64,000 nt of DNA, from NCBI GenBank assembly GCA_002914845.1, contig JXTC01000264.1:152889-216888 (forward strand). Reading direction: 5' to 3'. Below are positions 25,972 through 37,095 of this stretch, in pieces (positions within the stretch are counted from its first letter, which is position 1; the number at the start of each line of letters is the position of its first letter). Both the position numbers and the translations under genes were made by a program. The notes beneath the pieces are model-generated. The model saw only the letters and a list, made by a program, of their open reading frames with translations, did not search any database and was not told where the DNA came from. The DNA is from Trema orientale (lineage: Eukaryota > Streptophyta > Magnoliopsida > Rosales > Cannabaceae).

Positions 25972-27951
25972 TCATTTTACTGATTACAATTTGTCTTTTT
26001 TGGGTGCTAATTTTTAGTTTCAAACAAGACTTGAAAAAAAAAAAAGAAAGAAAAGAGAGAAAAAGTGGTGTATGTATGTATGGATAATATTTTTGTACAT
26101 ATACATTGGAAATAATTATATTAGATCTTAGTTTTCATGTTATCAAAAACTAAAAGAGTAATAACACTCCTCGAAAAAGAAAAAGAAAAAAAGTAGCTTA
26201 AAAACAAATAATTAAATAGACTATAATATTATATTATCATACTTAGTTATGTAAATTTCCAAGAAAATAAACTCATCAATTGGTGAAATTATTCAAAGGA
26301 GACTCTTAGGGACGTTTTCTTATAATTGCAGAATAGCATGTTGATGAAGATATATGAATGTTCATACCAAATACTAGCTTTGACCTGAATTTTGGGTCCC
26401 GTGGAAAATATGCTGGGCTAAAAAGCCCAGTCTGTTGAGAATACTATAGTCCAAATTTACCAAACTTTGAGGCCGAAGAACACGCAGCCATGGAGGATAT
26501 TACTTTTGACTACATACCTGGTGGGGCCATGTATATGAACAAGATCTGATGATTGAAAGACCAAAACGTACTATCAAACAAAAAGCTTATGAGACACACG
26601 AATTTCAAGCTATAAGAAGCTACGTCCAACTAGTTATGACCGGTGCTAGATCTTGATCATCGGTACAACAATGAATATGAACCGTCTGATTGACCATATT
26701 GAAATACTTGACGTGCTTGTAAAACATGTATATACCGATCATTATCGATCGGTTTTCACGAACAGTTTGTAATAGACCAAAATACACAACCATCCAAATG
26801 TTCACGGAGATGTATCATAAATAACTTTCTTCTTCTTTTTTTTTTTTAATCAAAGAAAACGACGTTATTGTGTAGGGTTTGGAAAATGTTGAAAGAGATG
26901 GCGTATTGTGCACGAATTAGGATTTTTTTTTAAAGAAAGTTGATAAATCTATTGTTGTTCTTCTATGACGAATAATGCATTATCTATGTGGAGATAGAAT
27001 TTTTTTTGGCAAAAAGGAAGTTGAACTTTCTTTTTCCTGATCAATAGTAGTAATTAGAAACCTAACCTCTAGTGCCTTGTCTTTAGTTTATGTAACCATG
27101 GCGTCATTGGCTTTCCCTTTTCTCTTGCTTAATTCCCTATATTGGGTTGAAAACAATTATTGATTTACATACAATACTACATATATTTATAAATATATAT
27201 TCATTCACGGCAGAGTATTTTCAAACAACATATTCAACGACTAGTACTGCCAATTTTGTCTTTAGCATATTTATATATTGAAATCCTTGCGGGAATGGTA
27301 CTATAAATTTGGGATGGTAGATCAAAGAGGATTTGTTATATCTATATTTAATTTACTTAAAGATGAAATACAACAACTATAGATGGAGAAAGCAGCTGTT
27401 AATCTACCTTAATTAAACCAATTAACTTGCTATGATTTTCTCAAAACCTGAAAGAAACTTAATAATGAAGTCAAACAAAGTAACGTTTATAAACTACAGC
27501 ATCACTGCATTCCAAGTAGAACGAGATAATGATTAAGGCACCAAACTGTTTCTACGAGCTCTCTGAGGAAATAAGGACGTTTTCAATAATCAAACTACGT
27601 ACGAGACAGAAAAAACGCAGACCAAAATATAGGAAACTTTAGAAACATCAATTTCAAGTAATAAGATTGATCTTTGTATATATTCAGATTAACTAGTACA
27701 TAGTAGTTTTAATTTGCATGTACAATATGTTCCATCATTAGAAATATTGCAAACCTTGATAGCTAAACTAACACCAATATATCTTTTCTTTTATTTTCTT
27801 TTTATTTTTTAAATGAACATACAACAATATTTCCACTTGTCTAATGCTGCTGGTATTGGAAAAAAGACAAAATTACCCTCAAAATATGTACAGTAAAGCT
27901 ATGAATTAAGCTTTGCATGTCACCTGTAATTCATAATTTGTAATCAAATGG
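25972..27951. other. Spacer downstream of the Dof gene
   Basis: The first 300 bases probably include the Dof 3' UTR. No other gene or well-bounded repeat is visible; it is AT-rich with short A and T runs. Confidence 0.55.
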
Positions 27952-28125
27952 TTAGGAGATGCTCAATACAGAAGGGTTACAACTGTCCATAACAAAATAA
28001 CTATGAAGGACTTCTTGGCTCTTCTTGTTCATTTTGCTTGAGTCACTATGCATGTAAGGTATAAAGCTAGCTAGCTGATCAGCTGGTTCTTGCTTGATGT
28101 AGCACTGAGTGATCTTGGGCGCGGC
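27952..28125 (-). CDS. Possible terminal exon of an unrecognised gene
   Basis: On the minus strand, a good acceptor (tgttttcag) is followed by a 57-codon open frame ending in TAA. The peptide begins AAPKITQCYIKQEPADQL and ends VMDSCNPSVLSIS; it looks coding in composition but I do not recognise it. The Agenet fragment upstream at 30655-31057 ends in phase 2, whereas this frame needs phase 0, so the two cannot be joined directly. An intervening exon, or a separate gene, would be needed. Read in the phase that does match, the exon stops after 17 residues. Confidence 0.3.
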   Translation of the reverse strand, partial: AAPKITQCYIKQEPADQLASFIPYMHSDSSKMNKKSQEVLHSYFVMDSCNPSVLSIS

Positions 28126-28885
28126 CTGAAAACATTTATCAAGAAAGGGTCTATTAGAATGAGAGAGAAATTAATTCTCATTAATTAGTAGTTCAATTTT
28201 CTTTTTAATTAAAAAAATACGAAATAGAAGTTTAATTGAATCAGAATTTATTTCTATTGCTGAAATGGTAAACTAAAATGTCAGAAAGTAGTACAACTTT
28301 GACAGATCATATCGGAAAACTGATAAATGAACAATATGCACAGGGCTGAACAAATACAACAAGGTATTTATACAACAGTTGAAAATAAATTATAGTTACT
28401 ATACTAAATAATTAGATGATGGATATAATAACTAAATAATTACTACCCATTTGACTCCATCACTACTAGTACTTATGAAACCATAAATTCCGAGTACCTG
28501 ATAAAATATGTTGCACTAAGATTTAGTGAGGAAAATCCTTCTCCATTATTGATGATCCATGTCTATAAATTTGTTTGAAAGTGAGCTTAAGTATAACGTG
28601 CAACGTTGGGTTAACAATAACATCAATGGTAATACTATATAGTGTAGCCATGGGCGAATTAGACAAATTAACAAGGTGAGGCTTGTCTTCAGCTAACTGA
28701 TATTCCCATGTTTCTGAAAGTGAAAGCTATACATGCATGAACATCTGGCTAACAATAAATTCAATAATCACTCCCTGCTAGCACTTGTGATTTTTTGCTC
28801 TGAATTAATATTATAGGCAAAGAATTGCGACGTATAGCCTATAAGATTAAAGAAAGGGGAAATTAGAAAAAATACGGTATTTTTG

Positions 28886-29216
28886 AAAAGAATTGGAAAA
28901 ATACGGTGTTTTTGTATTTTTCACGGTGCGGTACGATTTTTATTAGAAAAATACTGCTTTTAAAAAAATATTTATAAAAATACCATTTTTTAAATAGTAA
29001 CTAGTTTCCAGAAACTGGTAACTAGTAACCAAAGATATTTATAACTGATATATAATTGGTAACAGTTTCTAGTAACCAGTTTCCAGAAACTAGTAACCAG
29101 TAACTATCTTAAAAGTGGTAATTTTCTAAATATTTTTTAAAAAGTGATATTTCCATAATTAAAACCGTATGAAAACTGGAAAAAATTTTGACTTCCGTAT
29201 TTTTGTAATTCTTTTC
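28886..29216. mobile_element. Foldback element with GAAAAGAATT ends
   Basis: The ends match in inverted orientation (gaaaagaattggaaaaatacgg against gaaaagaattacaaaaatacgg). The centre (28990-29110) consists of repeated ctagtttccagaaactggta phrases in both orientations, so the whole can fold on itself. The flanks are T-rich and give no clear target duplication. Confidence 0.65.
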
Positions 29217-29528
29217 ATTTTTTATAGGTATAAGTGTAAGAAACCCTTAAAGAAATAACATCAACCCAATTAAGATAAGGGCCTTATAGAAGAAATGGAA
29301 TCCGAGGGTAAAATATGAGTCAGCAAACAACATTCAGTAACCTGAAAGTTAGAGGACTCGGCCCAATATCAATATGAGGTGATACAGAGAAAGGCCCATT
29401 TTCTAAAATTTAAAATAAAAAAATAAAAGTAGTTAAGTACTTTCCACAAAGATAAATGTTGATCACGCCAAAAAGCATCCCATTGACATGGTAAAATAAT
29501 ATCAAATCCAAAGTGAAATTAAATTAAA

Positions 29529-29883
29529 GGGATAACTGCAAAAAAATATCCTGAAATTTAGATGTTCTGCAATTTAAACCCTGAAGTTTAGATTCTGTAA
29601 AAAAATACCTTGAGATTAAGAATTTCTGAAAATTAATACACTGGACAAATTTTTTGACCAATTTTAGGAATGAAAAAACAATAATATCCTCCGTTAAAAC
29701 TATATTAATCCATATTATTCATCTTAATTTTGAGGATATTATTGTATTTTATCAGTTAAAAATCAACACAGGGTATTAATTTTCAGAAATTCGTAATCTC
29801 AAGGTATTATTTTGCGGAATCCAAATTTCAGGATTTAAATTGCAGAACATCCAAACATGAAAGTATTTTTTTGCAATTATCCC
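29529..29883. mobile_element. MULE-type foldback MITE, 355 bp
   Basis: The arms pair over more than 100 bp: gggataactgcaaaaaaatatcctgaaa at the left and the reverse complement of ttttttgcaattatccc at the right, with matching gttctgcaatttaaa phrases. A perfect 9-bp direct repeat, TAAATTAAA, flanks it at 29520-29528 and 29884-29892. A worn relative lies near 61449-61797. Confidence 0.88.
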
Positions 29884-30036
29884 TAAATTAAATTAGGAGG
29901 TACCTTTTTAGGTGTCAAATCACAGTATTCTATGGATGAGAAAAACACTACACATATATTGTCATAAAGAATAGTGATGTGATAAAGTCAATTATCGAAC
30001 TCAAATTCATTTCTTAAGGAAAAAATATATATAGGG

Positions 30037-30394
30037 GCCGTTTGGTTCGCCCATTCCATTCCATTGGAATGGAAAATCCATTTGAATGGGTGTTTGTTTC
30101 AAGAACTCTAAATTTTTCATTCAAATGGTCTTTTAGAATGAGTGTTTGTTTCAACAATTTAGTTTTTCCATTCAAATGGTTCATCAGTCACATCAACTAT
30201 TTGAATGGATTTTTGTGTCTTGGATGAGAATGGAGGGGAAAAGGTGTTTTTGAATGGTCCATTCCAATACTCTCATTCTAATTATAACCCATTCCACTAT
30301 TTTTTCCATTCAAATGTCTTCCATTCCAATTATAATCCATTCCACAATTTCTATTCAAATACACACATTCAAATAGGTGAAACAAACGGGGCCA
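30037..30394. mobile_element. MITE with GGGGCCGTTTGGTT ends
   Basis: The left end (ggggccgtttggttcgcc) and the right end (reverse complement ggccccgtttgtttcacc) are imperfect inverted repeats. The interior repeats cattccattc/caaatgg phrases on both strands. This gggccgtttggt terminus is common in plant MITEs. No convincing target duplication was found. Confidence 0.6.
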
Positions 30395-30654
30395 TAGAGA
30401 GAGAGAAAATGTAGTCCAGTCAAGGACTAGTCTCCAAGGACTAGTCTCTCGGTTACAAAATTTTGCTAATTTAAAACAAATTTTTTCCCAAATATATATG
30501 TTCTAAACAATAAAACAAATATGTTCTGAACAACAGAATCGTGAAACGAAACTGGTCCGATTTCATGGTATCAAAAGCCGATTTCAGGAAGGATAGGATA
30601 TATAATATAATATAATATATATGCACAAAGCAAGGAAAGAGAAGTTGTACGTAC

Positions 30655-31057
30655 GCGCGAGAAGGAGCGGGAGGGACCCAATGGCCATCTCTCCAATCAA
30701 GATGGTGTCTGAGCCTATAGAAAGGCACATTGAGCTCATTCCCACTGATATCCAATCGCACGTGACAGTGGAGACAGTCTTCCCCATCAATGCGCGAGAC
30801 CCTTCCGACCCACCAAGCCCCGTCCTCGTAGGCGTCCACCTTCTGCGAAACGGCGTAGTTCGAGTGACCCGTGACCGTTGGGGGAGGAGGCCGAACGAGT
30901 TCCTCCATGACCAACTCAGTCCTGAGCCGAGTCCTGTCCTCCTCGAACCGAGTCTGGTACTGGACCAGGCACCGGGTCCCACCAATCGACGCCAGATACG
31001 TGGCTTGCAAGTAGTACGCGTCCGCCGCGAAGCTTCCCTCGTGCTTCTTGCATACCT
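30655..31057 (-). CDS. Agenet-domain protein, partial
   Basis: Agenet domains are plant Tudor-like folds found in DUF724 and chromatin- or RNA-associated proteins. The frame (on the minus strand) starts beside the undetermined base at 31058 with VCKKHEGSFAADAYYLQATY and contains the two half-modules typical of a tandem Agenet pair: CLVQYQTRFEED ... ELVMEELVRPPPP, then VDAYEDGAWWVGRVS ... YRLRHHLDWRDGHWVPP. It ends at a donor (gtacgt at 30654) in phase 2. No initiating ATG lies in frame; the base before it, with preceding aaatctcn-ag, would be a splice acceptor if the N is a C or T. The 5' exon was not found, and the 3' exon is uncertain. It may be a partial or dead gene. Confidence 0.7.
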
Positions 31058-31058
31058 N

Positions 31059-31459
31059 GAGATTTGGGATTTGAAAGGGTTTTTTTGGGTTGTTGAAAAT
31101 GAAGCCTGAATTCGAAGGTGGTAAAAAAAAAAAAAAGACTTTGTGGAGAAGTAATGAATGTGAGCTGTCTGATCATTATGGTGATTTATGGAATGGATAT
31201 CAGCCGTTTGATGTGAAACTTTCTGGGAATAATCAAAGATTGGGGGTGGTAATGGAAAAAGTTTCCAATTTCCGTTTTTGGTTCTCTTGGGGAAGGCCTT
31301 GCGTGCGTCATGTGTTTGTTATTTGCCCTTGTAATTACTCTGTCTAATATGGGGGGGAAAAGACTTAAAAAAAACCTGGATATAATGTATGTATAACCAT
31401 TTAATTATATTCAAGTTTAATTTTATTATTATTATTATTATAAATTTTGGATATGTTCG
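31059..31459. other. Spacer upstream of the Agenet fragment
   Basis: A poly-A run at 31123-31136 would be the pyrimidine tract of an upstream intron on the minus strand. I cannot identify the missing 5' exon of the Agenet gene here. Confidence 0.4.
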
Positions 31460-32130
31460 ACCGTTCAGCACACTGGCTGCCCGGCGCTAGGCGTGGTTCC
31501 TAGTCACCGCGCGCGCGGCTCCCAGTCGCTGCGCGTGAGGTGCCCAGAACCACGCACGCATGGCCGCGTCCGCGCGCGCGGTGCCAGACCCGCGCGTGCA
31601 TGGCCCAGGCGGCGCACGCGGTGCCCAAACCCGCGCGCATGAGCCAACAAGGGACAAATCGAGGCAACAAGGGTCTAATCGGGCCAAGAAGGGACAAGTC
31701 GAAGCAACAAGGGTCTAATCGAGGCAACGAGGGTCTAATCGTGCCCACCGCCCATTCGGACGCTCGCATAGGGCTGCAAGTGAGATATCCGCGGGGGAAA
31801 TCCCACAAAAAATGAGCCGACAAGGGACAAATCGAGCCAACAAGGGTCTAATCGAGCCAATAAGGGACAAATCGAAGCAACAGGGGTCTAATCGAGCCAA
31901 CCTCTTGCGGAAGAAAGCCACAAGGGCTTAATTCCGCAAAAAATCCTTTCCGCCGTGCGCGCCTTCCGGCACCCGCTCGCCGCTGCCACCACCACCAATG
32001 GCGGCCGGCCATGGCCCCCCCCACCCCGTCCCCGATGCCCAACTCGACGATGTGAGGGAAGGACATGGGACACGGGGTGCGCGCGCTTGGGGGGGCAGCA
32101 CGCGCTGGTGCCTCCCCTTGCAGGCACCTC
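31460..32130. repeat. GC-rich island with a 20/40-bp minisatellite
   Basis: A compositionally distinct block full of cgcgcg words. It holds two runs of a 20-bp unit, 31651-31750 and 31824-31904, in which gggacaaatcgaggcaacaa and gggtctaatcgagccaacaa alternate, giving a 40-bp higher-order unit. Open frames run through it on both strands simply because it is GC-rich. It is probably part of a decayed retroelement, but no protein domain proves that. Confidence 0.75.
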
Positions 32131-34889
32131 TACCTCCCTAAAGAGCATTCTGAGCTTTTAACTTTCTGGCACAAGGAAACATGATTTTTTCCGAGCAAGC
32201 ATATGGCATTTTTTAATGAAATACCAGGAATTTCGCTACGATTTTTTGCAACCACGCTTAGAAAAATACGGAGACGGGGTATTTCCCGCCAAAATTATTT
32301 TTTGAGACGTTTCCAATTTTCTATAATTTTTTATTCAAAAAATAAATAAAAAATTTAATTTTTCTTGGAAAGTGCGTTTTGGTTGCTGGGTTCACTTCCA
32401 ATATTCATAACTTAATTATTGGAAGCGTTTCAGGTCAGAACAAAATGATTTGGACTTGTTAAGAAATGGGCGACATACAGTGCACGGTGTGAATTACCAT
32501 ATTGACAAAGTAAATAATATGGGTCAGTTTATACATAACTGGTAGCCTATTGTCGATTAAAAGGAATAAAAGAAGAAGAGGAAAGATAACTAATTTCTAA
32601 TTTTATCGTGTAAGTATGGAATGGTTGAATTCAAAAATCGCATAAAAAAAATGTCAAAGTACCATCTCTCCATTAAGTATTGTTCTTGGTGTCAAATTAA
32701 TAGCGATGAATATGGTACACACTATTGGGCATGCTACGTCAACGTTTGAACGTTGACGGTTGATCCCATATTTGGCACGTCAAATGGCATACACGTTTTC
32801 TCCCTTTTTAGGTCGTTAGAATTTTTTCCGATCACAAACCCAACCTATTACTTGCATCATCAAGATATACCATATATGACAAGTACTAATATCAGTCGCG
32901 ACTGATGTGAGCGATTGACAGATTTGGACCTATTCTTGCGGTTTATAATGAGACTCGCTTGGACTTCACAGAAATGAATGTTCTACATATTTAAAATTTG
33001 TGCGATTGACAGATTTGGACCTATTCTTGCGGTTTATAATGAGACTCGCTTGGACTTCACAGAAATGAATGTTCTACATATTTAAAATTTGTTGGAGCAG
33101 GCACATGATTTAGCTAGATTCACTTTAAAAGTAGAAAATGAGTTTACTTAGTTGGAAGAATCTCATCTTCTAGTAAAGTTTGTTATTGTAAAAAATTCCA
33201 CTAATTTATAATAACAGATTCATTTTGATCCAAAAAAAAAAAAGTTTGTTGGAGCAGTTTTACAATTGCTCATGTATCATTGCTGCTTCTAATATTTTCC
33301 ACCTGTTGGTTGTTATCTGTAAGACATTGTTGGTTGTTATCTGTTTCCATCTGATACTTAAATCAATGATTTGCTCAACACAGAATGTACAAAAAAAGAC
33401 ACAAAAAATAGACGATAATTTCAAATAAACATATTTCTATGTATTTATACACGAAGCAAATTATGGTTAAGTGATCCTTTAATTAGCACATGCCAACCTC
33501 CCAAGGGCTTGTCCTTGCAGACAAGGTGTGAACAATCTCTGGGCCAAGTATTGGAAACATAAATTTATGTCAAGCCGTCACTACTATTGGGACTACTGAT
33601 AATTTAAATGTCTTTCTGTGATTTATATTTGGTACTGTTTAGACCAGTGCCACCAATGGCGGATGTGTGATTTAAACTAGAAGGCCTTATATAAATTTTT
33701 TTTAACTAAAATTAAAGCACAAAAAAAATTAAAATAATACCTTGGAAGATTTTTTTTAAGTACGTTACTATTGCACTCATGTGTTTTTGTAATTTGGCAT
33801 AAATGATAAAGTAGTCTTATTAATATTTTTTTCATTGACGTATTCCTAGATATTCAATGCAATTCTAATATGTAAACTGAGAATTACAGACTAATTTACA
33901 CAAATTAAAGATAGGGTTTGAAAAGTGTAGTTAAGAACTGACTAAACATAATAAATAAATTTTTTTGTACAACAGGTTATTTGCTTACCATGATTTTAGA
34001 TTTAAAACAATATGAGTTTTTTTTTTTTTTTTTCTGTGCTAGAAACCTTTTTTTTTTAAAAAAAATTTTAATTTCTCTTTTTAACTCTTCAACTATATAT
34101 GAATATTATCGTTTAAAATTTTGAAACTTTTTTGTTTTTACTTTCTTTCTCACTAGGATAAGGACACCGGAAGATAAGTAGTTTTTTTTTCACTATTTTT
34201 AAGAAACCTATTAATACGTTTCTAGAAAAGAAAAATTCTATTATATTATGCGTTTTGGACTTCACGTTTGAGATTAGGACCTTCTTTTTCCCTTTTTTTA
34301 ATTTTATTTTATTTTGCTCAACGAGCTTGTTAACTTTAGTTGTTTTTTAAGCTCATTATTGGAGGGCAAGTGTATAAATGAAAAATCTTAGAGGGACAAT
34401 CTTTATTTATTAACTAAATATACTTAAAATTAAATATAAAATAGCATCCTTATATATAAAACAAGAGGAAAGCCCCGTTTGCTACGTGTGGCTACTCCAG
34501 TGACTGACACATGTTTATTTCTTGACTTAAGCCTCGTAGGACTCAGATCATCAGTTGGGGGGGTCTAACTGCATTGTGCGACCTCAAGATCCTGAGCCCC
34601 CCTCTATTATTTGATAAGAGCTAGGTCTATAGGTCCGTTTGGTTGGGGATAAAAGAAAGGAATATAGAATGGAAACAATTCCAAAATGACTCAATTTCAT
34701 TATTTAGTTAGAAAGTTTAAATAAGAAAAGTCTTTTTATTAGAAAGAAATATAGTAAAATTCTATTCCATCCAATCTTAGGTGGAATAAGGTACAATGAA
34801 TATAAGATTATCATTTCTTAATCATGTATTTGTTAATCTTCAAAATATGAGCATAAGATTGATGATACAAGGTATGAGTCAATACATTT
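32131..34889. other. AT-rich spacer with a young tandem duplication
   Basis: No gene is supported. It contains the 91-bp duplication at 32911-33092, several poly-T and poly-A runs (33230, 34018, 34048) and, from about 34633, another gtccgtttggttgggg-type repeat end. Confidence 0.5.
32911..33092. repeat. 91-bp perfect tandem duplication
   Basis: Copies 32911-33001 and 33002-33092 both begin gcgattgacagatttggacc and appear identical throughout. No reading frame is involved. Confidence 0.93.
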
Positions 34890-36420
34890 ATGTGGTTATT
34901 TGATACTTTTATCAAAGCAATGAATGGAAAAGAAGCCAAGGACGACGATTCTAACCGATCAAGAAGCAGATATTGCTAAAGCACTAGCTTCTCAATAGTG
35001 GGAAACATGTCATAGTTTATGTATTTGGCGCATATATCAAAATGCGGCAAAATATCTAAGTAATGTATTTGAGTGATTTTGAGAATTTTTTTAAAGGTTT
35101 CAGTAATTACATATATTATTACAATGAAGAGGATGAATTTGCTGATGCATAGAATTAGATGCTTTGCAAATTAATATGATCTTAAAGATAATGAATATGG
35201 CTGAAAGAATCTATGATTTATGAGAGAAATGGTTGGTTTATGGCAGGGAGACATTTTGTGCAAATATGACCATAACCCAAAGAAATGAGAGTATGAATAA
35301 TGCAATAAAAGGTTATATCAGTTACAAGCATGATCTACTGCACTTTTTTGAATATTTTGAAAAATTGCTCGAGTATCGTCGTTATGAAAAAGTTACAAGC
35401 AGATTTTAAAGCAACCCAAACTAGACCAAAATTGTCTTTTGAAATTGAAATTTTAAAGCATACAACAAGTCTATATACCCTAGTAGTGGCAAATACATTT
35501 CAGACTCAGATATGTCAGAGTTATGATTGTTTTTTATTTTCTGTGATGAGAATGAGATACTATCAAAGTATAAAGTTATCCCCAAAAAAGAGCATCTTCA
35601 CCGTACAGTTGAATACAATTCATCCAATAGCATGGTAATATGTTCTTGCAAGAAATTTGAGTTTACAGGAATTTTGTGTTCACATACTCTTAAAGTTCCT
35701 TCTAAAAAAAATATATTGACTATTCCCACGCAATACATTTTGAAAAGATGGACAAAGGATGTGAAGGTCGAAGGTAGAGTAAATAAAAATAAAAGTATAT
35801 GCAGTGAAGATCCTAAGGTCCAAATGGCAAATCATTACCAAGAAATATGTGTTAGGTTTACTCGTGTAAACCAATTAGTGGGCCATAGTTTTTATAGCAA
35901 TTATATAATATTAGGATTGTCTAATTAAGTGGGGCCAATTAAGTAATCTAATTGAGGGCTCAGGAAGTTACCTATTAAGTGTGGATTTTGTAATGTGTGG
36001 TTACCTAATCCTAGTCCAATAAGGATTGATGGGGTCTCTATTAGTAATTAGTATATAAGGACATAACTATAGGGTTTTGGTCCCCAAGCCAAATAGAACG
36101 TATGCTCTTCTCCTCTGCCTCCATCAACAGAGAGAGACCCATTGAGCATACATAGAGTATTCTGGCTGTAGAAGACCTTCTACTCTCAGGCTCTAATTAA
36201 ATCGCTTCCGCTTACGTGATCTCGTCCTTTGTTGTCAAACTCAATGAATTTAGGTTAGTCACGGGTTTTTCTCAACAAATCTTTTCCTGACAATTTGGCA
36301 TGATAGATCCTAGGATTGTACTTGGTTTAGATGTAAATCTAACAATATGTAGACTTCAGACCGGTATAGCAAACAAAGACAGCAGAGTTAGTGGACAGTA
36401 AAAAGGACAGACAAATTAAA
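34890..36420 (+). pseudogene. FAR1-related (FRS/MULE transposase-derived) pseudogene
   Basis: FRS proteins are transcription factors domesticated from Mutator-like transposases. In order along the plus strand, pieces match the family: FMWLFDTFIKAMNGK (34890), a shifted frame ILTDQEADIAKALASQ then a stop, then WETCHSLCIWRIYQNAAKYL; ITQRNESMNNAIKGYISYKH and DLLHFFEYFEKLLEYRRYE (35270-35390); FKATQTRPKLSFEIEILKH; and the SWIM zinc finger SCKKFEFTGILCSHTLKV with TQYILKRWTKD (35640-35770). Frameshifts and stops occur throughout and the N-terminal DNA-binding part is missing. The coding trace resumes after the solo LTR (35850-36344) and ends at a stop at about 36400. Confidence 0.88.
35850..36344. 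mobile_element. Solo LTR, 495 bp, with 5-bp target duplication
   Basis: The element begins TGTTAGGTTTAC and ends GTAAATCTAACA, the inverted TG...CA termini of an LTR. A perfect 5-bp repeat, ATATG, lies on each side (35845-35849 and 36345-36349). Inside is a promoter-like tatataagg at about 36051 followed by a pyrimidine-rich leader. No internal retrotransposon region is present, so it is a recombination remnant. Removing it together with one ATATG restores the reading phase of the FRS pseudogene. Confidence 0.9.
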
Positions 36421-37095
36421 AAGACATAGGATCCGAGTCGTTATGATAATGTGTTAGGTTTTGGGCTATCTTGTGCCTGCGCGCGCAAAGTCTCACTAAT
36501 CCCAACTAAAGAACATGCTAATAAGTACTGCTCCGTGGCTAATTAACCATTAATTAATTATGTTAAGCATGGTGCTTATCGGTTCTCTTCGTTTTAACTA
36601 TGCCACATGTTTTTATTTCTTTGGTTTTACACAGTTGACATGTCCTACCCATTAATATTTACGAATCCCAATATATATATATGCAACATTTACTACTTTT
36701 TTTTTTTTTTTTGATAACAGCAACGTTTGCTACTTACGTACGTAGATCACGTTCCTATAAGATACAATACAATATATAAATATTACACCATATATATATA
36801 TATAACTAAGGGGGCAGAGAGATCATACATATAGAGACCAAATCTTCCAACAAATCATATAAAAATATGGTAAAAAGAATAGAATAAGCGCAGAGTACAA
36901 ATTAAGCACTCGCTCATCAAACATTAAATATGAGTTAATAAGCAAGAAAAAACCTCCCCCTTAAACATTAAAGTACACGTGCATGATAAAACCATTCATA
37001 TAACATTGAGGGATCAAGATCACAACACAATTTATTCGGTACACACAAAAGGAGAATATAGTCCTAAGCATATAAAACGTATTTGTGGTGGTTTC
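36421..37095. other. Spacer and 3' region of the Ole e 1 gene
   Basis: AT-rich, with short AT microsatellites at 36670 and 36790 and a poly-T run near 36700. The last 150 bases or so probably include the 3' UTR of the minus-strand Ole e 1 gene. No other gene is seen. Confidence 0.5.

Larger units (their letters stand above)
28126..30036. other. Spacer holding two foldback elements
   Basis: Apart from the elements at 28886-29216 and 29529-29883 I see no gene. If the Agenet fragment and the exon at 27952-28125 belong to one gene, this would be intron sequence. Confidence 0.4.

Noticed and set aside
30621-31109. 162-codon plus-strand frame opposite the Agenet fragment
   Set aside because: The minus strand has clear Agenet motifs (GAWWVGRVS, LDWRDGHWVPP); the plus-strand product has none and spans the N.
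31487-32161. Overlapping open frames on both strands of the GC-rich island
   Set aside because: The frames are long because stops are rare in CG-rich repeats; translations are low-complexity Ala/Arg/Gly/Pro strings that follow the 20-bp repeat.
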